Source of the DNA: an uncultured Bacteroidales bacterium
GTDB lineage: Bacteria; Bacteroidota; Bacteroidia; Bacteroidales; P3
Length of the DNA stretch: 64,000 nt
Assembly: GCA_946406015.1 (NCBI GenBank)
Contig: CAMJJD010000001.1
Span: forward strand, 62,001-126,000
Reading direction: 5' to 3'
In this document: in pieces, positions 1-6,986 of the stretch
Layout of the letters: every line of letters begins with the position of its first letter
Position numbering within the stretch: the first letter of the stretch is position 1
Translations under genes and position numbers: made by a program
The notes under the pieces: model-generated
The model's input: only the letters and a program-made list of their open reading frames with translations
Told to the model about the DNA's origin: nothing
Database searches by the model: none

Positions 1-829
1 TGTCGGCGATGGCCTGCTTGATGGGTTCGGGCTCATAGACCATCTCAAAGTTGGGGTAGCGTTTCTTGATGACCTCGTAGATGGTCTCGGGACCGAAGCT
101 CATGGCGGTGACGTTGAAGCTGTTGCGGTGCACCAGCTTGGTGGGGTCGGCCTCCATGATGTCGATCATGGCCTTCTGGGCGTCGGGCATGTACATCATG
201 TCCATGTAGGTGCCTTTCTTCAGCGGGCAGACGAACTTCTCGCCCTTGACGGCGGCGTAGTAGATCTCGACGGCGTAGTCGGTGGTGCCGCCGCCGGGGA
301 GGGTCTGGTAGCTGATGAGGCCGGGGAAGCGGACCGAGCGGGTGTCGACGCCGAAGCGGGTGAAGTAGTAGTCGGAGAGCAGCTCGCCGGTGACCTTGGT
401 GACGCCGTAGATGGTGTTGGGGCGCTGGATGGTGTCCTGCGGGGTGTTGACATGCGGCGTGGAGGGGCCGAAGGCGCCGATGCTGGAGGGCGTGAAGACG
501 GCGCAGCCGAAAAGGCGGGCCACCTCGAGGCAGTTCACGAGGCTACCGATGCCAACGTTCCAGCCCAGCATGGGGTTCAGCTCGGCGGTGGCGCTGAGGA
601 TGGCCGCCAGGTTGTAGATGGTGTCGATGTTGTACTGCTTCACGGCAGTGGCAATCTGCATAATCTGTGTGCTGTCGATGCGCTCCACAGGGCCACGCTC
701 GTAGGGGTCGCCCTTCAGCGGACGCAAGTCGCTGCACACAACGTTAGTGTCGCCATAGATGTCTCTCAAATTACGTGTCAGCTCACTGCCAATCTGGCCG
801 CCGGCACCGACGATAAGAATTCTTTTCAT
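1..829 (-). CDS. tdh: L-threonine 3-dehydrogenase, SDR/epimerase type (3' end outside window)
   Basis: Oxidises L-threonine to 2-amino-3-ketobutyrate with NAD+, the first step of threonine breakdown to glycine and acetyl-CoA; cytosolic. The visible 276 codons open with a Rossmann fold (GAGGQIG, residues 8-14), a serine-rich catalytic strand (PSSIGAFG, about 114-121) and the SDR pair Y141/K145 in YGVTK. The later TYMDMMYMPDAQKA segment resembles the short-chain threonine dehydrogenases rather than UDP-glucose epimerases. The ATG at 829 follows a 7-bp repeat tract and a TAnnTTTG promoter. The partner enzyme kbl lies at 2527-3711 on the same strand, which supports the assignment. The frame is open to the window edge, so the C-terminus is missing. 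Confidence 0.85.
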   Translation of the reverse strand, partial: MKRILIVGAGGQIGSELTRNLRDIYGDTNVVCSDLRPLKGDPYERGPVERIDSTQIMQIATAVKQYNIDTIYNLAAILSATAELNPMLGWNVGIGSLVNCLEVARLFGCAVFTPSSIGAFGPSTPHVNTPQDTIQRPNTIYGVTKVTGELLSDYYFTRFGVDTRSVRFPGLISYQTLPGGGTTDYAVEIYYAAVKGEKFVCPLKKGTYMDMMYMPDAQKAMIDIMEADPTKLVHRNSFNVTAMSFGPETIYEVIKKRYPNFEMVYEPEPIKQAIAD

Positions 830-843
830 TGTTATCTATATTT

Positions 844-871
844 AATTCTTAATTCTTAATTCTTAATTCTT
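844..871. repeat. Four tandem copies of AATTCTT in the tdh leader
   Basis: Four perfect head-to-tail copies of a 7-bp word fill most of the 5' leader of tdh between its promoter and ATG. It belongs to the class of short word-like tracts seen throughout this window next to starts and stops. Confidence 0.9.
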
Positions 872-909
872 AACTCATTGCGCAGCCTATCGCCCCACAA
901 TGATGTGTA

Positions 910-917
910 CAAAAGTA
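910..917 (-). promoter_or_regulatory. Promoter -7 element of tdh
   Basis: On the minus strand it reads TACTTTTG, an exact match to the Bacteroidetes TAnnTTTG element, about 80 bp upstream of the tdh ATG. No clear -33 TTTG is visible. Confidence 0.6.
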
Positions 918-949
918 CAAAATAATTTTTATTTGACTGCAATTTCTTT

Positions 950-1603
950 CTACCGTTTGGCTTTGAGATGCATCACCAACTCGAGGGTCTGGCAGATGCG
1001 GCCGTTGGTCTCGGATATCTCGCCGCTGCCGTCGACGGTCACCAGGAGGCCCGAGACGCGGTAGTAGTCGAGCACCGGCGTGGTCTGCTGGTCGTAGAGG
1101 TCGAGTCGGTGGCGGATGACCTCCTCGGTGTCGTCGGCACGGCCGCTGACGGCGGCACGTTCATGGATGCGACGCACCAGCTCGTCGCGCGGCACGTCGA
1201 TGGCCACCACGCAGTCGATCTTGCGCTTCAGGCGCCCGAAGAGGAACTCGAGCGTCTGCGCCTGCGAGACGGTGCGGGGGAAGCCGTCGATGATGCAGCC
1301 CTCGGGGCGGTGGGGCTTGCCGTGGCGCTCCACGTCCCACGGGTCGAGGGCGGCGTCGGGGTCGGGCAGCGTGGACCGCAGCTCGAGGGCGCGGCCGAGG
1401 AGCGACACCACGATGTCGTCGCCCACCAGGTCGCCGCGGTTCATGATGGCCTTGGCCCGCAGACCCATAGGGGTCTCGAGCGCCACCTCCTGCCGCAGCA
1501 GGTCGCCCGTGGAGATATGCAGGAAGTCGTACTTCTCCGCCAGCAGCTGCGCCTGGGTCCCCTTCCCCGCCCCCGGCGCCCCAAAGATAACAATATTAAT
1601 CAT
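950..1603 (-). CDS. adk: Adenylate kinase
   Basis: Interconverts ATP + AMP and 2 ADP in the cytosol. The 217-aa protein has the P-loop GAPGAGKGT (8-16), the AMP-site arginine region, the switch motif DGFPRT (106-111) and R148 in HERAAVSGRAD. The LID domain is the short type, without zinc cysteines. An extra charged/proline segment sits at about 76-100 just before DGFPRT. The start ATG at 1603 is the only one that keeps the P-loop strand. It is upstream of tdh on the same strand, but tdh has its own promoter. Upstream sequence contains TAATCTTG, one mismatch from the -7 consensus. Confidence 0.95.
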   Translation of the reverse strand: MINIVIFGAPGAGKGTQAQLLAEKYDFLHISTGDLLRQEVALETPMGLRAKAIMNRGDLVGDDIVVSLLGRALELRSTLPDPDAALDPWDVERHGKPHRPEGCIIDGFPRTVSQAQTLEFLFGRLKRKIDCVVAIDVPRDELVRRIHERAAVSGRADDTEEVIRHRLDLYDQQTTPVLDYYRVSGLLVTVDGSGEISETNGRICQTLELVMHLKAKR

Positions 1604-1655
1604 AATTAATTCCGTCTTTTAACCAGTATTTAATTAGAATTATTCAAGATTAGTA

Positions 1656-1760
1656 TTATCCAAGCAGACCCATTTCACTGACAAGTGGATGATTCCACGT
1701 AAACTTAGGCCAATCAGGCTGTTGCCAGATATATATGGCTCTTTTTCCACTATAATTCAT
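1656..1760 (-). pseudogene. 5' remnant of a Fic/DUF4172 family gene
   Basis: A 34-codon reading frame starts at ATG 1760 and stops at 1656. It contains YIWQQPDWPKFTW, which matches the start of the DUF4172 domain at the N-terminus of many Bacteroidetes Fic (AMP-transferase) proteins; such proteins are normally some 370 aa. The frame keeps its promoter (1765-1772) but ends after the first helix, and no Fic catalytic motif (HPFxxGNGR) is visible downstream. It is best read as the decayed 5' end of a lost gene. A short functional peptide cannot be excluded. Confidence 0.6.
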
Positions 1761-1764
1761 GCGG

Positions 1765-1772
1765 CAAATATA
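1765..1772 (-). promoter_or_regulatory. Promoter -7 element of the Fic remnant
   Basis: Minus-strand TATATTTG matches TAnnTTTG and lies 5 bp from the remnant ATG. It sits directly beside the three-copy TTCTCCGCA motif. Confidence 0.55.
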
Positions 1773-1777
1773 CGAAT

Positions 1778-1821
1778 TATTCTCCGCATTTTTGCGGAGA
1801 ATATTACGCTTTTTCTCCGCA
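1778..1821. repeat. Operator-like triple repeat of TTCTCCGCA
   Basis: TTCTCCGCA occurs at 1780-1788, inverted at 1793-1801 and again direct at 1813-1821. The first two form an 11-bp perfect stem (1778-1788 with 1793-1803) around a TTTT loop. Position just upstream of a -7 element suggests a regulator binding site, perhaps for autoregulation of the lost Fic gene. Confidence 0.6.
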
Positions 1822-1829
1822 AAATCTTC

Positions 1830-2302
1830 TTATCGTCTGAGAATCAGTGATGCAAGAGCAATGGGAAAGACAATATTAATGGTACTTTCTGATATCCCTT
1901 GACGGGGACTGATGGCATTCCCTTCAATGTTGTTTTTGGATTAAAAACAGCATATATCTGTTGTGGCAGGGATTGGGACATCAGGGTACTTTTATGTGAC
2001 ATTGCGGGACATTACGGGTCGATTTTGACGTTTTTCCTAAAATGGCCTTATTTTAGGTCGGAGGTCGGAATTCGGAGGTCGGAATTCGGAGGTCGGAGGT
2101 CGGAACTCAGAGGTCGAAATTCGGAGGTCGGAGGTCGGAATTCGGAGGTCGGAGTTGGCTGACGTGTTGATTCAGTTCGGAGTTCAAACCTCCGACTTAG
2201 AACAGAGTTCTTTGACATATTGAGTTGAGAGGTATACAGAGCGGCACCGATGGATATGTGCCGCCGATGTAAGGTAGAATTAAGGCCATAACGGGTACGC
2301 AA
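1830..2302. other. Gene-free stretch with a GGTCGGA/ATTCGGA word tract
   Basis: No credible gene was found. 1830-2055 shows nothing recognisable. 2056-2156 is a dense tract of 7-8 bp words (ggaggtc, ggaattc, ggaactc) in direct orientation. The same word family forms the inverted repeats around the four-helix-bundle gene at 61.6-62.0 kb. Confidence 0.7.
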
Positions 2303-2331
2303 AAAGCGGCGCCCTTTGTGGGCGCCGCTTT
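2303..2331 (-). terminator. Rho-independent terminator downstream of kbl
   Basis: A perfect 12-bp GC-rich stem (2303-2314 with 2320-2331, loop TTTGT) is followed on the minus strand by a T run from the AAAAA at 2301-2305. It ends the ABC-pyrF-kbl transcript. Confidence 0.8.
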
Positions 2332-2355
2332 CATCGAAATCAGAAAGGGGGGTAG

Positions 2356-2525
2356 CCTTGCCTTACGGTCAAGTTGCCTGCGCTCGGCATAGCTCAAGCA
2401 AGCTTGGCTCTGCGCTTTATTTAACCTTGCCTTGCGGCCAGGTTGCCTGCGCTCGGCATAGCTCAAGCAAGCTTGGCTCTGCGCTTTATTTAACCTTGCC
2501 TTGCGGCCAGGTTGCCTGCGCTCGC
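2356..2525. repeat. 69-bp tandem repeat, 2.5 copies, ending at the kbl stop
   Basis: Copies at 2356-2424 and 2425-2493 differ at only a few positions, and a partial third copy runs 2494 to about 2524, abutting the kbl stop codon at 2527-2529. The period is a multiple of 3, so the reverse strand stays open and reads a repeating peptide containing SYAERRQ. No start signal or known domain is present, so it is scored as a repeat, not a gene. Confidence 0.9.
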
Positions 2526-2526
2526 T

Positions 2527-3711
2527 TTAGCAACCTTCAATCTCCTTGCGGACTTTCTTGAAGGCCTCGATGCACTTGTCGAGGTGCTCGTGCTCGTGGG
2601 CAGCGCTGATCTGGACGCGGATACGGGCCTGACCTTTCGGGACGACGGGATAGTAGAAGCCGGTGACGAAGATGCCCTCTTCCTGCATCTTGGCGGCATA
2701 CTGCTGGCTCTTGGCGGCGTCGTAGATCATCACGGCGCAGATGGCGCTCTCGCTGGGTTTGCAGTCGAAGCCTTCTTCCTTCATGCGGCGCAGGAAGTAG
2801 TCGGTGTTCTCGTGCAGTTTGTCCTGCAGGGTGTTGGTCTCGCTCATCATCTCGAACATGCGGATGCCGGCAGCCACGAGGCCGGGAGCCATCGAGTTGC
2901 TGAACAGGTAGGGACGGCTGCGCTGACGCAGCATGTCGATGATTTCCTTCTTGCCGGTGGTGAAACCGCCCATGGCGCCGCCGAAGGCCTTGCCGAGGGT
3001 GCCGGTGAGGATTTCAATCTTGCCGCGCAGGTTGTAGCGCTCGGTGACGCCACGGCCAGTCTTGCCGACCACGCCGGCGGAGTGGCTCTCGTCGACCATC
3101 ACCATGGCGTCGTACTTGTTGGCGAGCTCGTAGATCTTGTCGAGCGGGCAGACGTTGCCGTCCATCGAGAAGACACCGTCGGTGACGATGATGCGGAAGC
3201 GGTTCTTCTGGGCGGCCTTGAGCTGCTCCTCGAGGTCGGCCATGTCGGCGTTGGCGTAGCGGTAGCGCTGGGCCTTGCAGAGGCGGACGCCGTCGATGAT
3301 GGAGGCGTGGTTGAGGGCGTCGCTGATGATGGCGTCCTCGTCGGTGAGCAGGGGCTCGAAGACACCGCCGTTGGCGTCGAAGCAGGCAGCGTAGAGGATG
3401 GTGTCCTCGGTGCCGAAGAACTCGGCGATTTTCTTCTCAAGCTGTTTGTGGAGGTCCTGGCAGCCGCAGATGAAGCGGACGGAGGCCATACCATAGCCGC
3501 GGGCGTCCATACCCTTCTTGGCGGCTTCGATGAGCTCGGGATTGTCGGCGAGGCCGAGGTAGTTGTTGGCGCAGAAGTTGAGGCACTTCTTGCCCTTCAC
3601 CATAATCTCAGCGCCCTGGGGGCTCTCGATGATGCGTTCGTGTTTGTAAAGACCGGCGGCCTCGATATCGGCCAGCTCTTTCTGAAGATGCTGTTGGAAT
3701 TTGGTGTACAT
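2527..3711 (-). CDS. kbl: Glycine C-acetyltransferase (2-amino-3-ketobutyrate CoA ligase)
   Basis: PLP enzyme that cleaves 2-amino-3-ketobutyrate with CoA to glycine and acetyl-CoA, completing the threonine pathway begun by tdh (1-829). The 394-aa length is typical. Fold-type I aminotransferase landmarks are present: H135 (NHAS), D207 and H210 (DESHSAG), and the Schiff-base lysine K241 in GTLGKAFGG. It is last in a minus-strand group ABC ATPase - pyrF - kbl, 59 bp after pyrF, and followed by a strong terminator. The alternative, 8-amino-7-oxononanoate synthase, is less likely given the N-terminal region and the nearby tdh. Confidence 0.9.
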   Translation of the reverse strand: MYTKFQQHLQKELADIEAAGLYKHERIIESPQGAEIMVKGKKCLNFCANNYLGLADNPELIEAAKKGMDARGYGMASVRFICGCQDLHKQLEKKIAEFFGTEDTILYAACFDANGGVFEPLLTDEDAIISDALNHASIIDGVRLCKAQRYRYANADMADLEEQLKAAQKNRFRIIVTDGVFSMDGNVCPLDKIYELANKYDAMVMVDESHSAGVVGKTGRGVTERYNLRGKIEILTGTLGKAFGGAMGGFTTGKKEIIDMLRQRSRPYLFSNSMAPGLVAAGIRMFEMMSETNTLQDKLHENTDYFLRRMKEEGFDCKPSESAICAVMIYDAAKSQQYAAKMQEEGIFVTGFYYPVVPKGQARIRVQISAAHEHEHLDKCIEAFKKVRKEIEGC

Positions 3712-3770
3712 GATTGTTTGGGGTTTTTTATTATTACTTTGTCGTTATTTCGTTATCACGGGATTACGCT

Positions 3771-4595
3771 CTATTTGATATAGGCGGCCATCTGCTGCTG
3801 GAGCTTCTGCGCCTCGCGGGCGGCGGCTTCGGCGAAGTCGGTGCCGTTGGAGGCGTAGATGATGCCGCGAGAGGAGTTGACCAACAGGCCGCAGTCGCTG
3901 TTGAGGCCATACTTGCAGACCTCCTCGAGGCTGCCGCCCTGGGCTCCCACGCCGGGCACCAGCAGGAAGCTTCCGGGGACGATGCGGCGCACGTCGCCGA
4001 GCATGTCGGCCTTGGTGGCACCCACGACATACATCATGTTGTCCTCGTTGCCCCACTGCTTGGAGGTGGCGAGCACACGCTGGTAGAGCGGCGTGCCCTC
4101 TTTGTCCTCGGTGAGCTGGAAGTCGAAAGCACCCTTGTTGGAGGTGAGGGCCAGCAGGATGACCCACTTGCCGGGATAGACGGTGAAGGGGGTGACGCTG
4201 TCGGCGCCCATGTAGGGGGCGATGGTCATGGAGTCGAAGTTGAAGTCGCCTTGCGGGTCGAGGAAAGCCTTGGCGTAGCGCTCGCTGGTGTTACCGATGT
4301 CGCCGCGCTTGGCGTCGGCGATGGTGAAGACGGGCTTGCCGAGGCTGTGGAGGTAGTCCATGGTGAGCTTCAGCTGACGCAGACCTTCGAGGCCTAGGGC
4401 TTCGTAGAAGGCCAGGTTGGGCTTGTAGGCCACACAGTGGTCGATGGTGGCGTCGATGATGGCGCGGTTGAAGAGGAAGACACCATCCTTGGCGTCGCGC
4501 AGGTGGGCGGGCATCTTGGCGGGGTCGGTATCGAGGCCGACGCAGAGGAACGAACGGCGCTCGCGGATAAGGTTGATAAGTTCTTGACGATTCAT
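3771..4595 (-). CDS. pyrF: Orotidine 5'-phosphate decarboxylase
   Basis: Decarboxylates OMP to UMP, the last step of de novo pyrimidine synthesis. The 274-aa protein is of the longer PyrF subfamily: [10 protein letters not shown] near the N-terminus, YKPNLAFYE (57-65) and the catalytic DAKRGDIG (94-101, with K96). The start ATG at 4595 is one base after the stop of the upstream ABC ATPase gene, so the two are very likely co-transcribed and perhaps translationally coupled. The C-terminal VNSSRGI phosphate-binding region is also present. Confidence 0.95.
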   Translation of the reverse strand: MNRQELINLIRERRSFLCVGLDTDPAKMPAHLRDAKDGVFLFNRAIIDATIDHCVAYKPNLAFYEALGLEGLRQLKLTMDYLHSLGKPVFTIADAKRGDIGNTSERYAKAFLDPQGDFNFDSMTIAPYMGADSVTPFTVYPGKWVILLALTSNKGAFDFQLTEDKEGTPLYQRVLATSKQWGNEDNMMYVVGATKADMLGDVRRIVPGSFLLVPGVGAQGGSLEEVCKYGLNSDCGLLVNSSRGIIYASNGTDFAEAAAREAQKLQQQMAAYIK

Positions 4596-4596
4596 A

Positions 4597-5292
4597 TTAG
4601 CTCAAGGTTAACTTGTGGAACTGCTCGGTGAGTTTGCTGGCGTTGAGGCCCGTCATGCTCTCGTCGGCCACGATGCGGCCGCTGCTGATGATGACGGCGC
4701 GGGTGCACATGGCTTCGACCTCCTGCATGATGTGGGTGGAGAGGAGGACGGTCTTGTCCTTGCCGACATTGCGGATGACGCTGCGTATGAACTCCAGCTG
4801 GTTGGGGTCGAGGCCGGTGGTGGGCTCGTCGAGGATGAGCACCTGCGGGTCGTGGATGAGGGCCTGGGCGAGGCCCACGCGCTGGCGGTAGCCCTTGGAG
4901 AGCTGGCCTATGCGCTTGTCGGCCTCGGGGGTGAGGCCGGTGAGCTCTATCATCTCGTCGACGCGACGGTTCACCTCCTTTACGCCCCCCAGCCCGGCGG
5001 CGAAGCGCAGGTACTCGCGGACATACATGTCGAGGTATAGGGGGTTGTGCTCGGGCAAGTAGCCGATGCAACGGCGCACAGCCAGGGTGTCGTCATAGAT
5101 GCTGTGGCCGCAGACCGAGGCATCGCCTTCGGTGGGCGGGATGAAGCAGGTGAGAATCTTCATCAGGGTCGACTTGCCGGCGCCGTTGGGGCCCAGCAGA
5201 CCCACTATCTCGCCCGGCTGGACGGTGAGGCTCACGTGGTCCAACGCCCGCTGTTCGCCATAGAGTTTCGATATGTCTTTTACTTCTATCAT
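4597..5292 (-). CDS. GldA-like ABC transporter ATP-binding protein
   Basis: ATP-hydrolysing subunit of an ABC-2 type exporter. All motifs are intact in 231 aa: Walker [10 protein letters not shown] (34-42), signature LSKGYRQR (131-138), Walker B VLILDEP (151-157), H-loop H187. The signature and following LAQALIHDP resemble GldA of the gliding-motility/ABC-2 family, but the protein is about 70 residues shorter, lacking the C-terminal extension. No permease gene is adjacent, so its membrane partner must be elsewhere. First gene of the ABC-pyrF-kbl group. Confidence 0.85.
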   Translation of the reverse strand: MIEVKDISKLYGEQRALDHVSLTVQPGEIVGLLGPNGAGKSTLMKILTCFIPPTEGDASVCGHSIYDDTLAVRRCIGYLPEHNPLYLDMYVREYLRFAAGLGGVKEVNRRVDEMIELTGLTPEADKRIGQLSKGYRQRVGLAQALIHDPQVLILDEPTTGLDPNQLEFIRSVIRNVGKDKTVLLSTHIMQEVEAMCTRAVIISSGRIVADESMTGLNASKLTEQFHKLTLS

Positions 5293-5397
5293 TTCTTCTA
5301 ATCACCGCACTTGCGTACGGTTACTTCTTTCATTTCTTCTATTCACCGCACTGCGTACGGTGTTATTACGCCTTCGGCGTGGAGCATGCCTCCGGCA
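5293..5397. repeat. Direct repeat plus three small hairpins between the amidase and the ABC gene
   Basis: A segment containing CATTTCTTCT and TCACCGCACT is repeated twice (about 5291-5323 and 5330-5361). It is followed by compact hairpins CACCG..CGGTG, ACGCC-TTC-GGCGT and ATGCC-TCC-GGCAT up to 5397. The last two lie directly downstream of the amidase stop on the minus strand and may end or stabilise its transcript. Confidence 0.6.
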
Positions 5398-6924
5398 TTA
5401 TTTGACTTTACTATTCTGTTTCTCGATTTGCGCGGCGCGTTCGAGGGTGATGCGTTCGCCCCGGAAGATGGCCACCACGAAGGCATCCTTGAAGCGGGTG
5501 CCGTCCTGAATCTTCTTGCAGCGCTGACGGGCCTCAGCCAGGGTGAGGTAGTCGCCGGCGGTGTACATGTAGTACTTGCCTGAATGGGCCACATGGAAGT
5601 CCTTGATGCCCTGCAGGTCGGGGTCGCCGACCTTCATGTTGCGCGTGGCAGTGCAGAACTGCACACGGTAGCGCACGCCCGAGGAGGTATGCTGGCTGGG
5701 TTGGCCAGGTTTGCTGGGCTGGCTAGGTTTGCTAACCTGACTAGCCGAGCTAGTCTGACTAGATGGGCTTGGCTGGACAGGCTGGCGGGGTTGGCTGGTC
5801 TGGACGGGCAGCTGTGCCGAGGGGACAGGCTTCTCGGCGGGAGCCTCTTTGGGCACCTCCACGACAGGTTCCACCTCAGCCTTCTTCTCCACCACGGCGG
5901 GCTTCTTCTCCTCCACTGGTGCCTTCGGCTCTTCCTTCACCACAGGCTTCTCCACCGCCGGCTCCGCCTTGGGAGCCTCCTGCGGGACTACCGCCTTCGG
6001 CTCCTCTTTCGGCTCCTCCTTCACCACAGGCGTCTGCTCGGCGGGCTTCTCCTCGACGGCGGGCTTGGGCTCGGGTTTCCGCTCCTCTTTGGCACCAGCC
6101 TGCTTCCACCCCTTGATGTTGATGACGGGGTTGGCTATGCGGTCGGTGCCCTCCTCGGTCGACTTGTAGGTCATAAAGGCATTGAAGAGGCAGACCGCTA
6201 TCGTGGCCTGACCTTCGTCACTGATCATATAGGCCTCCTCAGTGGGGTTGCTGATGAAACCGATTTCGGTGAGCACCGACGGGCAGGTGGTCTTGTAGAG
6301 CACATAGAGCTCGGCCTGCTTCACACCGCGGTTGACGGTCTTGATATTGTGTTTGTATTGTGTCTGGATGGCCTGTGCCAGATTGAGGCTCTTGTCGATG
6401 AAAGCGTTCTGGAACATCGTCAGCATGACGTAGGTCTCGGGGGCGTTGGGGTCGAACCCGTTGTAGTCGGCGTTGCTCTTGTAGTCGGCCTCGAGCAGTA
6501 TGTCGGCATTCTCCTTCTTGGCCACTTCGAGGTTGGCCCGGCTCTCGGAGAGACCCATCACGAAAGTCTCCACGCCGGTGGGCGTGCTGGTGGGGTGCGA
6601 GTTGGCATGGATGGAGATGAAGAGGTCGGCCTTGTTGCGGTTGGCGATGTGGGCGCGCTCGGCCAGCGAGATGTCCACGTCGGTGGTGCGTGTGTAGATG
6701 ACCTTCACGTCGGGGTAGTTGTCCTCCACAAGCTTGCCGAACTTCTTGGCCACCGCCAGGGTGATGGCCTTCTCTTGGGTACGCTTGCCCTGGGCGCCGG
6801 GTTTGGCACCGCCGTGGCCGGGGTCGATTACCACCGTCCGCACGCGGTAGCTATCCTTTTTTTGAGAAAAAACCGGCCCTGCAGCCACCAATAGCACAAT
6901 AAATATAGCAATTATGCGTTTCAT
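5398..6924 (-). CDS. N-acetylmuramoyl-L-alanine amidase with C-terminal SPOR domain
   Basis: Exported zinc amidase that cuts the peptide stem from muramic acid during cell separation. Residues 1-20 are a signal peptide. Amidase_3 spans about 28-245, with DPGHGG (zinc ligand H37) and the catalytic-glutamate segment SVLTEIGFISNPTE. A long Pro/Glu/Lys/Val-rich linker follows at about 275-425, then a short Ser/Gln/Pro stretch, then a SPOR domain (about 425-485; begins VRYRVQF) that binds denuded septal glycan. Domain order matches Bacteroidetes septal amidases. Divergent from lptD across 62 bp, with its own -7 element. Confidence 0.92.
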   Translation of the reverse strand: MKRIIAIFIVLLVAAGPVFSQKKDSYRVRTVVIDPGHGGAKPGAQGKRTQEKAITLAVAKKFGKLVEDNYPDVKVIYTRTTDVDISLAERAHIANRNKADLFISIHANSHPTSTPTGVETFVMGLSESRANLEVAKKENADILLEADYKSNADYNGFDPNAPETYVMLTMFQNAFIDKSLNLAQAIQTQYKHNIKTVNRGVKQAELYVLYKTTCPSVLTEIGFISNPTEEAYMISDEGQATIAVCLFNAFMTYKSTEEGTDRIANPVINIKGWKQAGAKEERKPEPKPAVEEKPAEQTPVVKEEPKEEPKAVVPQEAPKAEPAVEKPVVKEEPKAPVEEKKPAVVEKKAEVEPVVEVPKEAPAEKPVPSAQLPVQTSQPRQPVQPSPSSQTSSASQVSKPSQPSKPGQPSQHTSSGVRYRVQFCTATRNMKVGDPDLQGIKDFHVAHSGKYYMYTAGDYLTLAEARQRCKKIQDGTRFKDAFVVAIFRGERITLERAAQIEKQNSKVK

Positions 6925-6944
6925 ACCAGTACTAATTGAGACTG

Positions 6945-6952
6945 CAAAAGTA
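6945..6952 (-). promoter_or_regulatory. Promoter -7 element of the amidase gene
   Basis: Minus-strand TACTTTTG matches TAnnTTTG, about 20 bp upstream of the amidase ATG, implying a very short leader. Confidence 0.6.
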
Positions 6953-6986
6953 CGAAATATTTTTTAAACAGAGAAACTAAAATATC

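Noticed and set aside
1899..2162. Open frame of 87 codons
   Set aside because: Its second half is translated word repeat and the first half has no start signal or family pattern.
2356..2525. Possible CRISPR array
   Set aside because: The units are contiguous 69-bp tandem copies without unique spacers, and no cas genes are present.
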